This document shows positions 28,326 through 35,785 of a stretch of DNA of 64,000 nucleotides, one piece after another. How positions within the stretch are numbered: position 1 is the first letter of the stretch; the number at the start of each line of letters is the position of its first letter. The notes below the pieces were generated by a model, which saw nothing but the letters and a program-made list of their open reading frames with translations, ran no database searches and was not told the DNA's origin. The position numbers and the translations under genes were made by a program. The stretch covers positions 54,911 through 118,910 of the forward strand of contig JANQFR010000067.1 in NCBI GenBank assembly GCA_028277745.1, given 5' to 3'. The stretch is from Phycisphaeraceae bacterium. Its GTDB lineage: Bacteria > Planctomycetota > Phycisphaerae > Phycisphaerales > Phycisphaeraceae.

Positions 28326-29249
28326 TTGTCTCAAACCATGATCGAGTGCCCCACGTGTGGGCGAAAATACGGCTGGCGTGACGAGTTGGAAGGCCGGAAG
28401 GTCCGCTGCAAGTGCGGCGAGAAGTTCATGGCGGCCAAACCGATGGGCGGGCCGGCCGCCGACCTGAGGCCCAAACCCCCGACCCGTCGGGCGCCGCCGC
28501 CCACAACGCGCGCCTGCCCGTCCTGCAGCCGGCCGGTCGGCGCCAACGCCCGGCTGTGCGTCCATTGTGGGACCGACCTGACCACCGGCAAACGCGTCCC
28601 CCTGGGCCCTTCCTCCAAGAGCAAAGGCGAGGTCGGGCTGCAACTCACGGGCATCGGGCTGGCGATCCACGTCCTGGGCGCGGTGATCGTGGTGCTGTCG
28701 GTCCTCGCCGGCGCAGCGGCGGGCATCATGGTCCAGCAGGCGCCCAACAGCCCCTGGCTGCAGCCTGCGCTGTTGCTGGCGGGGTTCGGGACGCTGGGCG
28801 GGCTGGGGCTCAGCGCAGCAGGTCCGCTGCTGTGCCTGGGCGTTCCCAGCGAACACGGCCGGCCGCTGGTGATCGTCGCCATCGTCGGCTTCGCGCTGTC
28901 CATCGGGCTAGAGGTCGCCGCCGAGTACGCCGCCGCCGGGACCACCAACCGCATGATCTTCTGGGGCGTCGCCCTCAAGGGCATCGCCACCGTGGTCAGC
29001 CTCGGCGCCACCGCCTGCTTCCTGGGCTTCCTCCAGCAGCTCACCATCCTGATCGACAACGACACCCTCCACGAGCGCACCGTCTTCCTGCTCAAGACGC
29101 TGTTCTTCATCATCGGCATGGTGATGCTGTCGTGGGTGCCGATTCTCGGCTGCCTCGCGGCGCTCGCGGCGGCGATCGCCCAGATCGTGTTCGGCATCGC
29201 CTACGTCTTCACCACCGGCCAGATCGCCCTGGCCGTCCTGCGGCGGTGA
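28326..29249 (+). CDS. Double zinc-ribbon multi-membrane protein upstream of the retron
   Basis: 307 residues from a TTG with GGGAGG 6 bases upstream; an ATG at 28338 is the alternative. Two zinc-binding modules come first: Cys8, Cys11, Cys28, Cys30 (CPTCGRKY...CKCG) and Cys64, Cys67, Cys78, Cys81 (CPSC...CVHC). After a basic linker there are about five or six membrane helices (roughly 105-130, 145-172, 180-200, 210-236, 254-297). Function unknown; such proteins are common in Planctomycetota. It lies 39 bases after gnd. Its stop is only 17 bases before the a1 repeat of the candidate msr-msd RNA, so it may share a transcript with the retron; that it is an effector is speculation. Confidence 0.72.
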   Translation: MSQTMIECPTCGRKYGWRDELEGRKVRCKCGEKFMAAKPMGGPAADLRPKPPTRRAPPPTTRACPSCSRPVGANARLCVHCGTDLTTGKRVPLGPSSKSKGEVGLQLTGIGLAIHVLGAVIVVLSVLAGAAAGIMVQQAPNSPWLQPALLLAGFGTLGGLGLSAAGPLLCLGVPSEHGRPLVIVAIVGFALSIGLEVAAEYAAAGTTNRMIFWGVALKGIATVVSLGATACFLGFLQQLTILIDNDTLHERTVFLLKTLFFIIGMVMLSWVPILGCLAALAAAIAQIVFGIAYVFTTGQIALAVLRR

Positions 29250-29266
29250 GTGGCGGGCCATGACGG

Positions 29267-29500
29267 CATGAATGCGTGAGACGCCGCCGTGATTCTCATG
29301 TGTGGAGCTGAAGAACGGTTAAGATCATGACGCCTTGGTGAAGCTCTTGATTGAGCGCAGGGCGATGCTTCGTCGCCCGGGTCGCGTTGCGGCCTCCGCA
29401 GACTCGGATGTTGCGGGACCATGAGCTTACGTGCCGTAAGCTCATGGAGCGCAAGCAAGGCGTGCCGGCGCGGGCCTGACCGCTCGCGCCCGCATTCATG
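29267..29500 (+). ncRNA. Candidate retron msr-msd RNA
   Basis: About 234 bases bounded by perfect 10-bp inverted repeats CATGAATGCG (29267-29276, a1) and CGCATTCATG (29491-29500, a2). Just inside a1 there is a TGAGA/TCTCA stem with a 12-base loop (29277-29298), with guanines at 29278 and 29280 as possible branch points. Further stems are GAGCT/AGCTC (29305-29346), GGGCGA/TCGCCC (29360-29378) and TGCGG/CCGCA (29388-29400). The largest is a composite 17-bp hairpin at 29411-29454 (TTGCG and CCATGAGCTTAC paired with GTAAGCTCATGG and CGCAA). A GGCGCG/CGCGCC stem (29467-29490) abuts a2. The arrangement a1-short stems-long hairpin-a2-RT is the retron plan. Exact msr/msd boundary not determined. Confidence 0.7.
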
Positions 29501-30415
29501 TTCCGCCGGCTCCTCGACTTCCTGCTCGGCCGCCCGCGCCTCTCCGCCGCGGGGCGGTCGCACCTCAAACGCGTCAAAAAACGCCGGGGGTACGATGTCG
29601 ACGAACTCGTCCGCCGCCTCAGGCTCCCGCGGGCGGAACTGGAAACCCTCGTCCCTTTTTATCACACCGCGCATATCCCCAAACGCCGGGGCGGGGTCCG
29701 CACGCTGCACGCGCCGTCGCCCCAGCTCAAGACCGTCCAACGCCTCATCCTCCGCCGCGTCCTGGCCTGGCTCCGCGTCCACGCCGCCGCGATCGGCTTC
29801 GAGAAGCGGCTGAGCATCGCCCACAACGCCGGCATGCACGTCGGCCAGGCGGTCGTGGTCAAGATGGACATCATCGAGTTCTTCCCCTCGACGACCGCCG
29901 AGCGCGTCGAGGCGTATTTCAAACGGATCGGCTGGAATCCCGAAGCGGCTGCGCTGCTCACCCGGCTGACCACCCACGAAGGCGCCCTCCCGCAAGGCGC
30001 CCCCACCAGCCCACGTCTCAGCAACCTCGTTAACCATGTCATGGACGCCCAGATCGAACGCCGGGTCCGTCGCTTCAAGGGGACCTACACCCGCTACGCC
30101 GACGACATCACCATCAGCTTCCCCAAGGACTATCCCAAGCGCATCCGCGGCGTGATCCAGCACGTCCGCCGGGTCGCCAAACGTCACGGTTACGTTATCC
30201 ACACCCGCGGCAAGCTCCGCGTCGTCCGGCGGCATCAGCAGCAACGCGTCACCGGCCTGGTCGTGAACGATAAGGTCGCCCTCCCCCGCCAGACCCGGCG
30301 CTGGCTCCGCGCGGTCGAGCACCGCCTGGCGACCACCGGTGACGCGTCATTAACCGAACAACAACTCCAAGGCTGGCGCGCCTTGCAAGCCATGATCGAA
30401 CAGCAGACCGATTAG
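29498..30415 (+). CDS. Retron-type reverse transcriptase
   Basis: 305 residues. The RT domains are in order: FYHTAHIPKRRGGVRTLHAP (54-73), GFEKRLSIAHNAGMH holding the retron-specific NAxxH (110-114), VKMDIIEFFPS with catalytic Asp124, LPQGAPTSPRLSN (164-176), RYADDITISF with YADD (200-203), and VTGLVVN (251-257) holding the retron VTG motif. It should reverse transcribe the upstream RNA into msDNA primed from a branch guanosine. There is no group II maturase or endonuclease domain. The ATG lies in the a2 repeat and lacks a Shine-Dalgarno. No typical effector domain is fused. It is followed by a hairpin-rich repeat. Confidence 0.92.
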   Translation: MFRRLLDFLLGRPRLSAAGRSHLKRVKKRRGYDVDELVRRLRLPRAELETLVPFYHTAHIPKRRGGVRTLHAPSPQLKTVQRLILRRVLAWLRVHAAAIGFEKRLSIAHNAGMHVGQAVVVKMDIIEFFPSTTAERVEAYFKRIGWNPEAAALLTRLTTHEGALPQGAPTSPRLSNLVNHVMDAQIERRVRRFKGTYTRYADDITISFPKDYPKRIRGVIQHVRRVAKRHGYVIHTRGKLRVVRRHQQQRVTGLVVNDKVALPRQTRRWLRAVEHRLATTGDASLTEQQLQGWRALQAMIEQQTD

Positions 30416-30429
30416 AGAGCGGTAGCCGG

Positions 30430-30485
30430 CTTAGCCGGGCCGCTACGCGGCCCTGGACCCAGGCGGGCGTAGCCCGCCGGCTAAG
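30430..30485. repeat. Y-shaped (three-arm) palindromic repeat after the retron RT
   Basis: An outer 9-bp stem (CTTAGCCGG 30430-30438 with CCGGCTAAG 30477-30485) encloses two perfect hairpins, GGGCCGC-TAC-GCGGCCC (30437-30453) and GGCGGGC-GTA-GCCCGCC (30462-30478). The shape is that of REP-type or cruciform elements and could also end transcription of both converging genes. Confidence 0.65.
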
Positions 30486-30518
30486 ATTTCATAGCGATGA
30501 ATAAAAGATCGATCCGCT

Positions 30519-31112
30519 TTACGGCGTGCTCGACGTCCCCGCTTCCCGCACCGGGATGCTCAAGCGCTTCATTTCCTCAATGCCGTCCAGCTTCACCACG
30601 ACCTTCAACGGGCCGGAAACGACCTTCGACCGCTTCCCCGATTCGCTCAACACCGTCAGGTTCATCTTGACGGCGTATTCGCCCTCCAATGTCATATCAA
30701 AATAGCGGTTGATCGGAAGCAGCCGCTCCATCTTCGCCCCGGGCTCGATGACATAAACATCCACATTGAATCCGGCGTCTCTGATTCTTTCCTCACGGCC
30801 GTCAAAAAACCGGCCAAACGCGGTCAGCGGCGCCTTGACGGGGCCGTCCTCCCCGCGCTGAACCGTGACCGCGAAACGGAAGGCGCCCCACGGGGTGTGC
30901 TCCATCAGGGACACGCGTTCCTGGCTATGGTTGGATATCCTCACCCGCAGCCAGACGGGGCCGTACGGCCGATCCGGGCCGTCGCCCTCTCTCGTCACCG
31001 TCAACTCAACCGCGGGTTTAGGCGCAATGTCGACGCCATCCGCGGCGGCCGCCGTCCCGAGCAACGCCATACACACAACACCCAGACAGACCCTGTTGCG
31101 AATCAGCGCCAT
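30519..31112 (-). CDS. Secreted protein of unknown function
   Basis: 197 residues from the ATG at 31112. The N-terminus (MALIRNRVCLGVVCMALLGTAAAADG) is a good signal peptide, which is why this start was preferred to one 84 bases upstream. The remainder is beta-rich, with LRVRISNHSQERVSLMEHTPWGAF and EYAVKMNLTVLSESG resembling immunoglobulin-like folds that describe strand patterns. No family recognised. It is downstream of ndk on the same strand (49 bases apart) but converges on the retron RT. Confidence 0.7.
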   Translation of the reverse strand: MALIRNRVCLGVVCMALLGTAAAADGVDIAPKPAVELTVTREGDGPDRPYGPVWLRVRISNHSQERVSLMEHTPWGAFRFAVTVQRGEDGPVKAPLTAFGRFFDGREERIRDAGFNVDVYVIEPGAKMERLLPINRYFDMTLEGEYAVKMNLTVLSESGKRSKVVSGPLKVVVKLDGIEEMKRLSIPVREAGTSSTP

Positions 31113-31161
31113 GACCGTCCTTTCGCACCGCACGCCCCGTTGCCGCCCCGCCCCCCGTTTC

Positions 31162-31623
31162 TCAATAATCAGACGGGTCGTAAACCCACTCCTCAAGAGT
31201 CGACTTGAAGTCGATCAGGCCGCCGTCGCCAAACCACAACGCCAGTTCCCGCTCCGCGGACTCGGGGCTGTCTGAACCGTGGATCAGGTTGTACCCGCCG
31301 GACATGCCGAAGTCGCCCCGGATCGTCCCCGGCTCGGCCTTCTGGCCGTTGGTCGCGCCGATCAGCTTGCGGCAGACCGCGATCGCGTTGATCCCGCGGA
31401 TCGCCATCACCAGAACGGGCGAGCTGGTCACGAAACCGATCAGCCCGTCGTAAAACGGCTTACCCGCGTGTTCCGCGTAGTGCTTCTCGGCCAAGCCCTT
31501 CGGGACCATCATGTACTTCATGCCGACGAACTGGAGCCCCTTGGCTTCGAACCGGCCGATGAGCCGGCCCATCAGGCCGCGTTGAACCGCGTCGGGCTTG
31601 AGAATGATCAGCGTCGTCTCCAT
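31162..31623 (-). CDS. ndk: Nucleoside diphosphate kinase
   Basis: 153 residues, normal length. It transfers the terminal phosphate between nucleoside tri- and diphosphates. TLIILKPDAVQRGLMG at the N-terminus, catalytic His115 in NLIHGSDSPESAERE, and RGDFGMSGGYN are diagnostic. AAGGAG lies 7 bases before the ATG. It follows the Gfo/Idh/MocA gene on the same strand, from which it is separated by a palindrome. Confidence 0.95.
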   Translation of the reverse strand: METTLIILKPDAVQRGLMGRLIGRFEAKGLQFVGMKYMMVPKGLAEKHYAEHAGKPFYDGLIGFVTSSPVLVMAIRGINAIAVCRKLIGATNGQKAEPGTIRGDFGMSGGYNLIHGSDSPESAERELALWFGDGGLIDFKSTLEEWVYDPSDY

Positions 31624-31670
31624 CGTTTAACTCCTTCAAGCTTGGGGCCGCGTGTTATCCCGGATCGGAG

Positions 31671-31688
31671 CGGCGTTTGCAAACGCCG
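31671..31688 (-). terminator. Palindrome between the MocA-type gene and ndk
   Basis: A perfect 18-base palindrome (CGGCGTTTGCAAACGCCG) 13 bases after the stop of the oxidoreductase gene. No U-tract; it may be a terminator or a processing hairpin. Confidence 0.35.
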
Positions 31689-31700
31689 ACCATTTCCACC

Positions 31701-32759
31701 TCAGCCGTATTTCGCCTTGAGCGCTTTACCCGCCTGCGCCGAACGGTTCGCCAGGTCAAGGATATGGATCGGCCTCCGCGCCCATTCCGGCGTGATGACC
31801 AGTTGATCCTTGCCCGTCAGGTAGTCGGCGACGTTCTGGTAATACAGATGGCCTTTGCTCGCGGGGTGCTTGCCGGTCTTCTCGACGAGCTCCTTCCCTC
31901 GCCCCGGCTTGCGGAGCGTCCAGCCTTGCGAGTAGTTGATCTCGTAAGCGCCGCCCGTCCCGTAGAACGCGATCTGGTAGGGACGCGGGGCGCTGCCCAG
32001 ATGTGTGATCGAAAGGTTGATCATCGCGCCGTTCTTGAAGCGGACGATCGCGGTCGCCTCGTCTTCGTTGCAATCGTTTTTCCACGGGGCGTTCTTCGGC
32101 ATCTTCGCCGCCCAATAGCCCGTCTTGGCGAAGCCGCTGACCTCGACGACCTCGGACCGGACAACCTGCAACGCATACTCCAGCAGGTGAACGCCCCAGT
32201 CGTAGAGGATCCCGCCGGAGATCGACTTGCTGGTCCGCCACCAGTCGCCCGGCATGCCGTAGCCCCCCATGCCGGCCTCGACCCGGAACACCTCGCCGAT
32301 GACCTTCTTATTCACGATCTGATCGACCGCCCGCATGATCCAGCCGTCCCAGTGGCGGTTGTGATACGTGCTCACCATCACGTCGTGCTTGTTCGCCAGC
32401 GCGATCAGCTTGTCGGCCTCGGCCGTGGTCACCACAAACGGCTTTTCGGTCACCACGTGGCGGCCGGCCTTTACGCACTGGGCGGCCAGCGGGTAGTGGA
32501 GGTTGTGGGGCGTGATGTGGATGATCAGGTCGGCCTCGCTTTGAGCGAGCATGTCCTTGAGTGAGCCGTAGGTCTCGATGCCGGGGTAATCGCTCCGGGC
32601 GACCTCGAGGCGAGACGGGTCGATCTCGCAGACCGCAAAGGGGCTCATGCCGGCCTTCCGGCAGCCCTCCAGGTGTTGCTTGCCCATGTTGAACGCGCCG
32701 CCGTAACCGATGACGCCGACCTTGATGTCCGAGGCTTTCTTGTACCGCCGCATGTGCAA
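31701..32759 (-). CDS. Gfo/Idh/MocA family oxidoreductase
   Basis: 352 residues. The Rossmann domain starts KVGVIGYGGAFNMGKQHLEG (about 13-32), although the usual GxGxxG is changed to GYGGAF. EKPFVVTTAEADKLI (about 100-115) carries the family Glu-Lys-Pro motif. The C-terminal alpha/beta domain has GGILYDWGVHLLEYAL, with the Asp/His pair typical of these dehydrogenases, and then several beta strands. It probably oxidises a sugar or inositol-like compound with NAD(P); the substrate cannot be read from sequence. The start could be Met1 or Met3. Confidence 0.9.
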   Translation of the reverse strand: MHMRRYKKASDIKVGVIGYGGAFNMGKQHLEGCRKAGMSPFAVCEIDPSRLEVARSDYPGIETYGSLKDMLAQSEADLIIHITPHNLHYPLAAQCVKAGRHVVTEKPFVVTTAEADKLIALANKHDVMVSTYHNRHWDGWIMRAVDQIVNKKVIGEVFRVEAGMGGYGMPGDWWRTSKSISGGILYDWGVHLLEYALQVVRSEVVEVSGFAKTGYWAAKMPKNAPWKNDCNEDEATAIVRFKNGAMINLSITHLGSAPRPYQIAFYGTGGAYEINYSQGWTLRKPGRGKELVEKTGKHPASKGHLYYQNVADYLTGKDQLVITPEWARRPIHILDLANRSAQAGKALKAKYG

Positions 32760-32869
32760 TCGCTTTCCGCCGTAAAAAAAGAAAAAAGGTTATGAAACGG
32801 CAGAGATTAGCAGCGTCTGAAAGAGGTGCAAGTAGCCCCGGTTCAGCGGGGCCCGCCCCGCGTTCCGTT

Positions 32870-33643
32870 TCAACCGCGGTCCGCCCCCAACGCCGCCCGC
32901 GCATGCCTGGCCGCTTCGATCACGGAGACCGTCCAGACGGTGTCGCGGTGCGATCCCAGCCAACGCAACAGGGCGCTGTGGGCGTCGTCGCTGACAAAGT
33001 AGGGGTGGACGCCCTCCCCCACCCCATGAAACATGATGATCGCCCATCCGCCGGTCTCGATCGCCGGCTCGATCATCGCCCGGAGCGCCTCGAATGAACA
33101 GCGGTCCCCATTGAAGTGGCCCAACTGCATCCAGTTGGTGTCGGGGCCGGGCTGAGCGACGCGGTTGACGCACGGGCCGCGCGCGGCGGGGAAGAGTTCA
33201 GCCAGGATCGGGTCCATCGACTCGGGCGCGTCGTCAGGCCCGATCGCCGTGTTGCAGCACGTGTTGCCGTAGCTGCGCTCGGCGCGGCCGTCGACGGCGC
33301 GGAGCACGAAATTGGCGAGTTTCAGCTCGGTGCGGAGCCGGCCCGGCGTGTACCGCTTCAAGTCGAACGCGGCGTCGAGCCAGGACGCCATGTGCGGCTC
33401 CCGCCGGCAGGGGTGAAACACGCTGTGGTTGCCCAGTTCGTGGCCGGCGTCGGCGACGGCGCGCCAGCGGTCCGGCGCATCGAGGAGGTCCGTCCCCCCG
33501 TGGCCGACCGGGATGTAGAACGTCCCGGTCAGCCCGTGCGCACTCAACGCCGGGGCGACATGCTCACGATGGCTGATCAAACCGTCGTCATAGGTCAACG
33601 ACACCGCACAACGACGCCCTTCAGGCCAGACCGGATCGCTCAT
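32870..33643 (-). CDS. Polysaccharide deacetylase (NodB homology)
   Basis: 257 residues. SLTYDDGLISH near 15-25 carries the paired aspartates of the NodB domain, GTFYIPVG and HELGNHSVFHP supply the metal histidines, and a late IIMFHGVGEG holds the last conserved histidine. This fold removes acetyl groups from N-acetylglucosamine-containing or other acetylated glycans. No signal peptide was seen, so it may act in the cytoplasm. It lies 110 bases upstream of the MocA-type gene on the same strand, and the Ldh_2-type gene lies just upstream. Confidence 0.87.
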   Translation of the reverse strand: MSDPVWPEGRRCAVSLTYDDGLISHREHVAPALSAHGLTGTFYIPVGHGGTDLLDAPDRWRAVADAGHELGNHSVFHPCRREPHMASWLDAAFDLKRYTPGRLRTELKLANFVLRAVDGRAERSYGNTCCNTAIGPDDAPESMDPILAELFPAARGPCVNRVAQPGPDTNWMQLGHFNGDRCSFEALRAMIEPAIETGGWAIIMFHGVGEGVHPYFVSDDAHSALLRWLGSHRDTVWTVSVIEAARHARAALGADRG

Positions 33644-33682
33644 GACGGCGATTATGCAACCCCGCCGCGGCCACGCAAACCG

Positions 33683-34780
33683 TCAGGCCTGGGCGAGGGG
33701 CTCCAGCTCCAGGCCGGCCTCCTGGGCGACCGTTTTCAGCTCCGCGATCTCGGCTTCGGTGAAGAGCAGGCCGCCCGCATCTTGGGATGCGACCGCGGCG
33801 TTGTGTTCGAGCTCGCCGGGGAGGATGCATCGGCCATCATCGCGGTTGCCGTGGCCGAGGATATCGTCGATGACGGCCTTGACGTTGTCCGCCTGCCCGC
33901 GGCCGTTGACAAAGCCGCGCCCGCTCAGGGCTTCGGGGTGGATGACCTGGAAGAAGAAGTTGGGCGTGGTCTTTTCGCCCTCCGGGGCGTTCTGCGGCCG
34001 GGACCGGAGGGTCGGCAGGCTGCCGCCGATGTAGGCCGCAGTCAGCTCGTTGATCAGCGAGAGCCCGTAGCCCTTGTGCCGGCCGAAGGGCAGGAGGGCG
34101 GCCACCTCGTTGGGGTCGGTCGTGGGGTTACCCTGCGCGTCCACCGCCGAGTCGGGCGGCAGCGGCTGCCCCTCGCGCTTGAACTGCTGGACCCGGCCCA
34201 TGGCGACGGTCGACGTGGCCCAGTCGATCACGATCGGGAAGCCCACCGCGTCGGTCGTGGGGAAGCCCCAGGAGTGCGGGTTGGTGCCGAGGGTGGGGTG
34301 CTTGCCGCCGAACGGCACCACCTCGGCGAGGGCGGCGGTGCAGTTGGTGTAGGCGATGTAGCCGCGCTTGGCCGAGTCCATCACGTAGCCGCCGCCCCAG
34401 AGGTAGTGGAAGGCGTTGTCCACGCTCACCATGCCGACGCCGTACTGGTCGGCCAGCTTCTCGGCCTCGGCGATCGCCTCGAACGCCACGGCCTGCCCGA
34501 GCTTGCGGTTGGCGTTCCACTGCTGGGCGGCGGCGAACTTCGAGTCCAGCTTCTCCATGACCGCGCCGGGCACGCAGCCCTGCGCAGCCGCGTTGCCGGA
34601 CCCGAACAGCTCGTCCAGGTGCAACGCTTTGATCGCGTTGTGCGTCTTGATGCCGTGCCAGGAGGCCAGTTCGCAGAACCGCGCGGCCTGGGCGGCCTCC
34701 TCGGGGGTGAAGCCGCGGTGCTCGTAGGCGGCCTGGACGATCCGGTTATGCAGCTCAACGGGGAGGACATAGTTGTTCAT
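33683..34780 (-). CDS. Ldh_2 family (malate/L-lactate/ureidoglycolate type) dehydrogenase
   Basis: 365 residues. The family, unrelated to classical MDH/LDH, reduces or oxidises 2-hydroxyacids with NAD(P). Evidence: ASWHGIKTHN near 39-48 (the family has SHG), VSVDNAFHYLWGGGYVMDSAKRG and TNCTAAL, GTNPHSWGFPT and the late PFGRHKGYGLSLINELTAAYIGGS. Its length and motifs match the family well. A shift from the usual SH(G/S) to WHG at the substrate region is notable. Position next to deacetylase and MocA-type genes suggests sugar-acid metabolism. Confidence 0.87.
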   Translation of the reverse strand: MNNYVLPVELHNRIVQAAYEHRGFTPEEAAQAARFCELASWHGIKTHNAIKALHLDELFGSGNAAAQGCVPGAVMEKLDSKFAAAQQWNANRKLGQAVAFEAIAEAEKLADQYGVGMVSVDNAFHYLWGGGYVMDSAKRGYIAYTNCTAALAEVVPFGGKHPTLGTNPHSWGFPTTDAVGFPIVIDWATSTVAMGRVQQFKREGQPLPPDSAVDAQGNPTTDPNEVAALLPFGRHKGYGLSLINELTAAYIGGSLPTLRSRPQNAPEGEKTTPNFFFQVIHPEALSGRGFVNGRGQADNVKAVIDDILGHGNRDDGRCILPGELEHNAAVASQDAGGLLFTEAEIAELKTVAQEAGLELEPLAQA

Positions 34781-34870
34781 AGAGCCCCACAGGATACCGC
34801 ACCGGCATACGCCGGGCGAACGTGATGAACCGTGTTAAAGCCAGCCTTGGCCGCGTGGTGGAGGCGCGGC

Positions 34871-35539
34871 TCACTCCGTGGCGACATGCCCGGGCGATCC
34901 CACGTCGGCGCCGTTGTAGACATCGGTGGGTTGGTTGCCCCTGGCGCCGCGCTCCCCGTCGACCGAGCGGGCCCAGGCTTCGCCGAGGTCGTTGCCGTCG
35001 GCGGAGAGGGAGGCCGGGATCACGTAGATGCTCGGCCCGTCGGGTTCGTCCGACGGCCAGGCGCCTTCGTCGTCATAGTTGACCTGGTCGATCACAAGGC
35101 CTTTGGCGTCCATCAAGACCACGATCTCGTTCGTGTCGCTGGGACGGTTGGCCAGGTTGCGCAGCCCCGTGCGGGTCCAGTCCTGAAGCGGGTAGACCTT
35201 GATCCCGTCGCCCCAGGCGGCCTGGAACTCCGCGGCCGTGGTGTCCCCCGGAATCAACACCACGGCTTCGCCGGCGCCGATCGTCGCGTCATCGGGCAGG
35301 GGGGCGGTCGCCCCGTCCTCGTCCTGGAGCACCCAGCCCGCCAGGCTCACCTCATCCTCGCCGAGGTTGTACAGCTCCACCCACTCGGTTTTGTTGGGCG
35401 TAGCGGGCTCCCCGTCCCGCGCGGGGCGCCCCTCGCTGGAGTCGGGGTTGTACATGATCTCGCTGATGATCACCTGGCCGTCCGCGGCCGGGCTGAGCCA
35501 GAGCAACATCAAAGCGGTCAGAATCGGGACGTTTTTCAT
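34871..35539 (-). CDS. Secreted lamin-tail-domain (LTD) protein
   Basis: 222 residues from the ATG at 35539 (GGAG lies 6 bases upstream). Signal peptide MKNVPILTALMLLWLSPAADG, then VIISEIMYNP at the mature N-terminus, the classical start of a lamin-tail domain, with EWVELYNLGEDEVSLAGWVLQDEDG as its core. LTD domains are immunoglobulin-like and occur in secreted nucleases and cell-surface proteins; here there is no nuclease domain. No PEP-CTERM or sorting motif is seen at the end, so it is probably released or periplasmic. Confidence 0.78.
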   Translation of the reverse strand: MKNVPILTALMLLWLSPAADGQVIISEIMYNPDSSEGRPARDGEPATPNKTEWVELYNLGEDEVSLAGWVLQDEDGATAPLPDDATIGAGEAVVLIPGDTTAAEFQAAWGDGIKVYPLQDWTRTGLRNLANRPSDTNEIVVLMDAKGLVIDQVNYDDEGAWPSDEPDGPSIYVIPASLSADGNDLGEAWARSVDGERGARGNQPTDVYNGADVGSPGHVATE

Positions 35540-35682
35540 TGGGAACTCCATCAAAGGTGAAAAAGACTAACGCATGCGGACAGATTCTATAACCCTAACA
35601 CATACTTTACAACACCATTTGTCTATCGTTTTCCCTGATCAGGAGAAGAAACTTGAGCGGGGTCGGCCGTGTGACACCTCCG

Positions 35683-35704
35683 GTTGGGCAACAGTTGCTA
35701 TAAT
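35683..35704 (+). promoter_or_regulatory. Possible operator and -10 element before a glycosidase gene
   Basis: GTTGGGCAACAGTTGC contains two overlapping inverted repeats (GTTG-GG-CAAC and GCAAC-A-GTTGC) and is joined to TATAAT at 35699-35704. No good -35 is seen at a 16-18 base distance, so the promoter may need an activator. The same 10-base palindrome occurs at 13835-13844. The rest of the 246-base gap is AT-rich on its left side (35560-35640) and holds no other clear site. Confidence 0.4.
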
Positions 35705-35785
35705 TTGTCTTGATCCGCTCCCCGTGGCCTGACGCCGCGCGGGGCATGTCTGAACCCATCCTTTTCCTTTTCAGGAGTGACCGGC

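Noticed and set aside
29498..30415. Group II intron or diversity-generating retroelement RT
   Set aside because: There is no maturase or HNH domain, no intron-like RNA, no template/variable repeat pair noticed, and the motifs NAxxH, QGAPTSP and VTG point to the retron clade.
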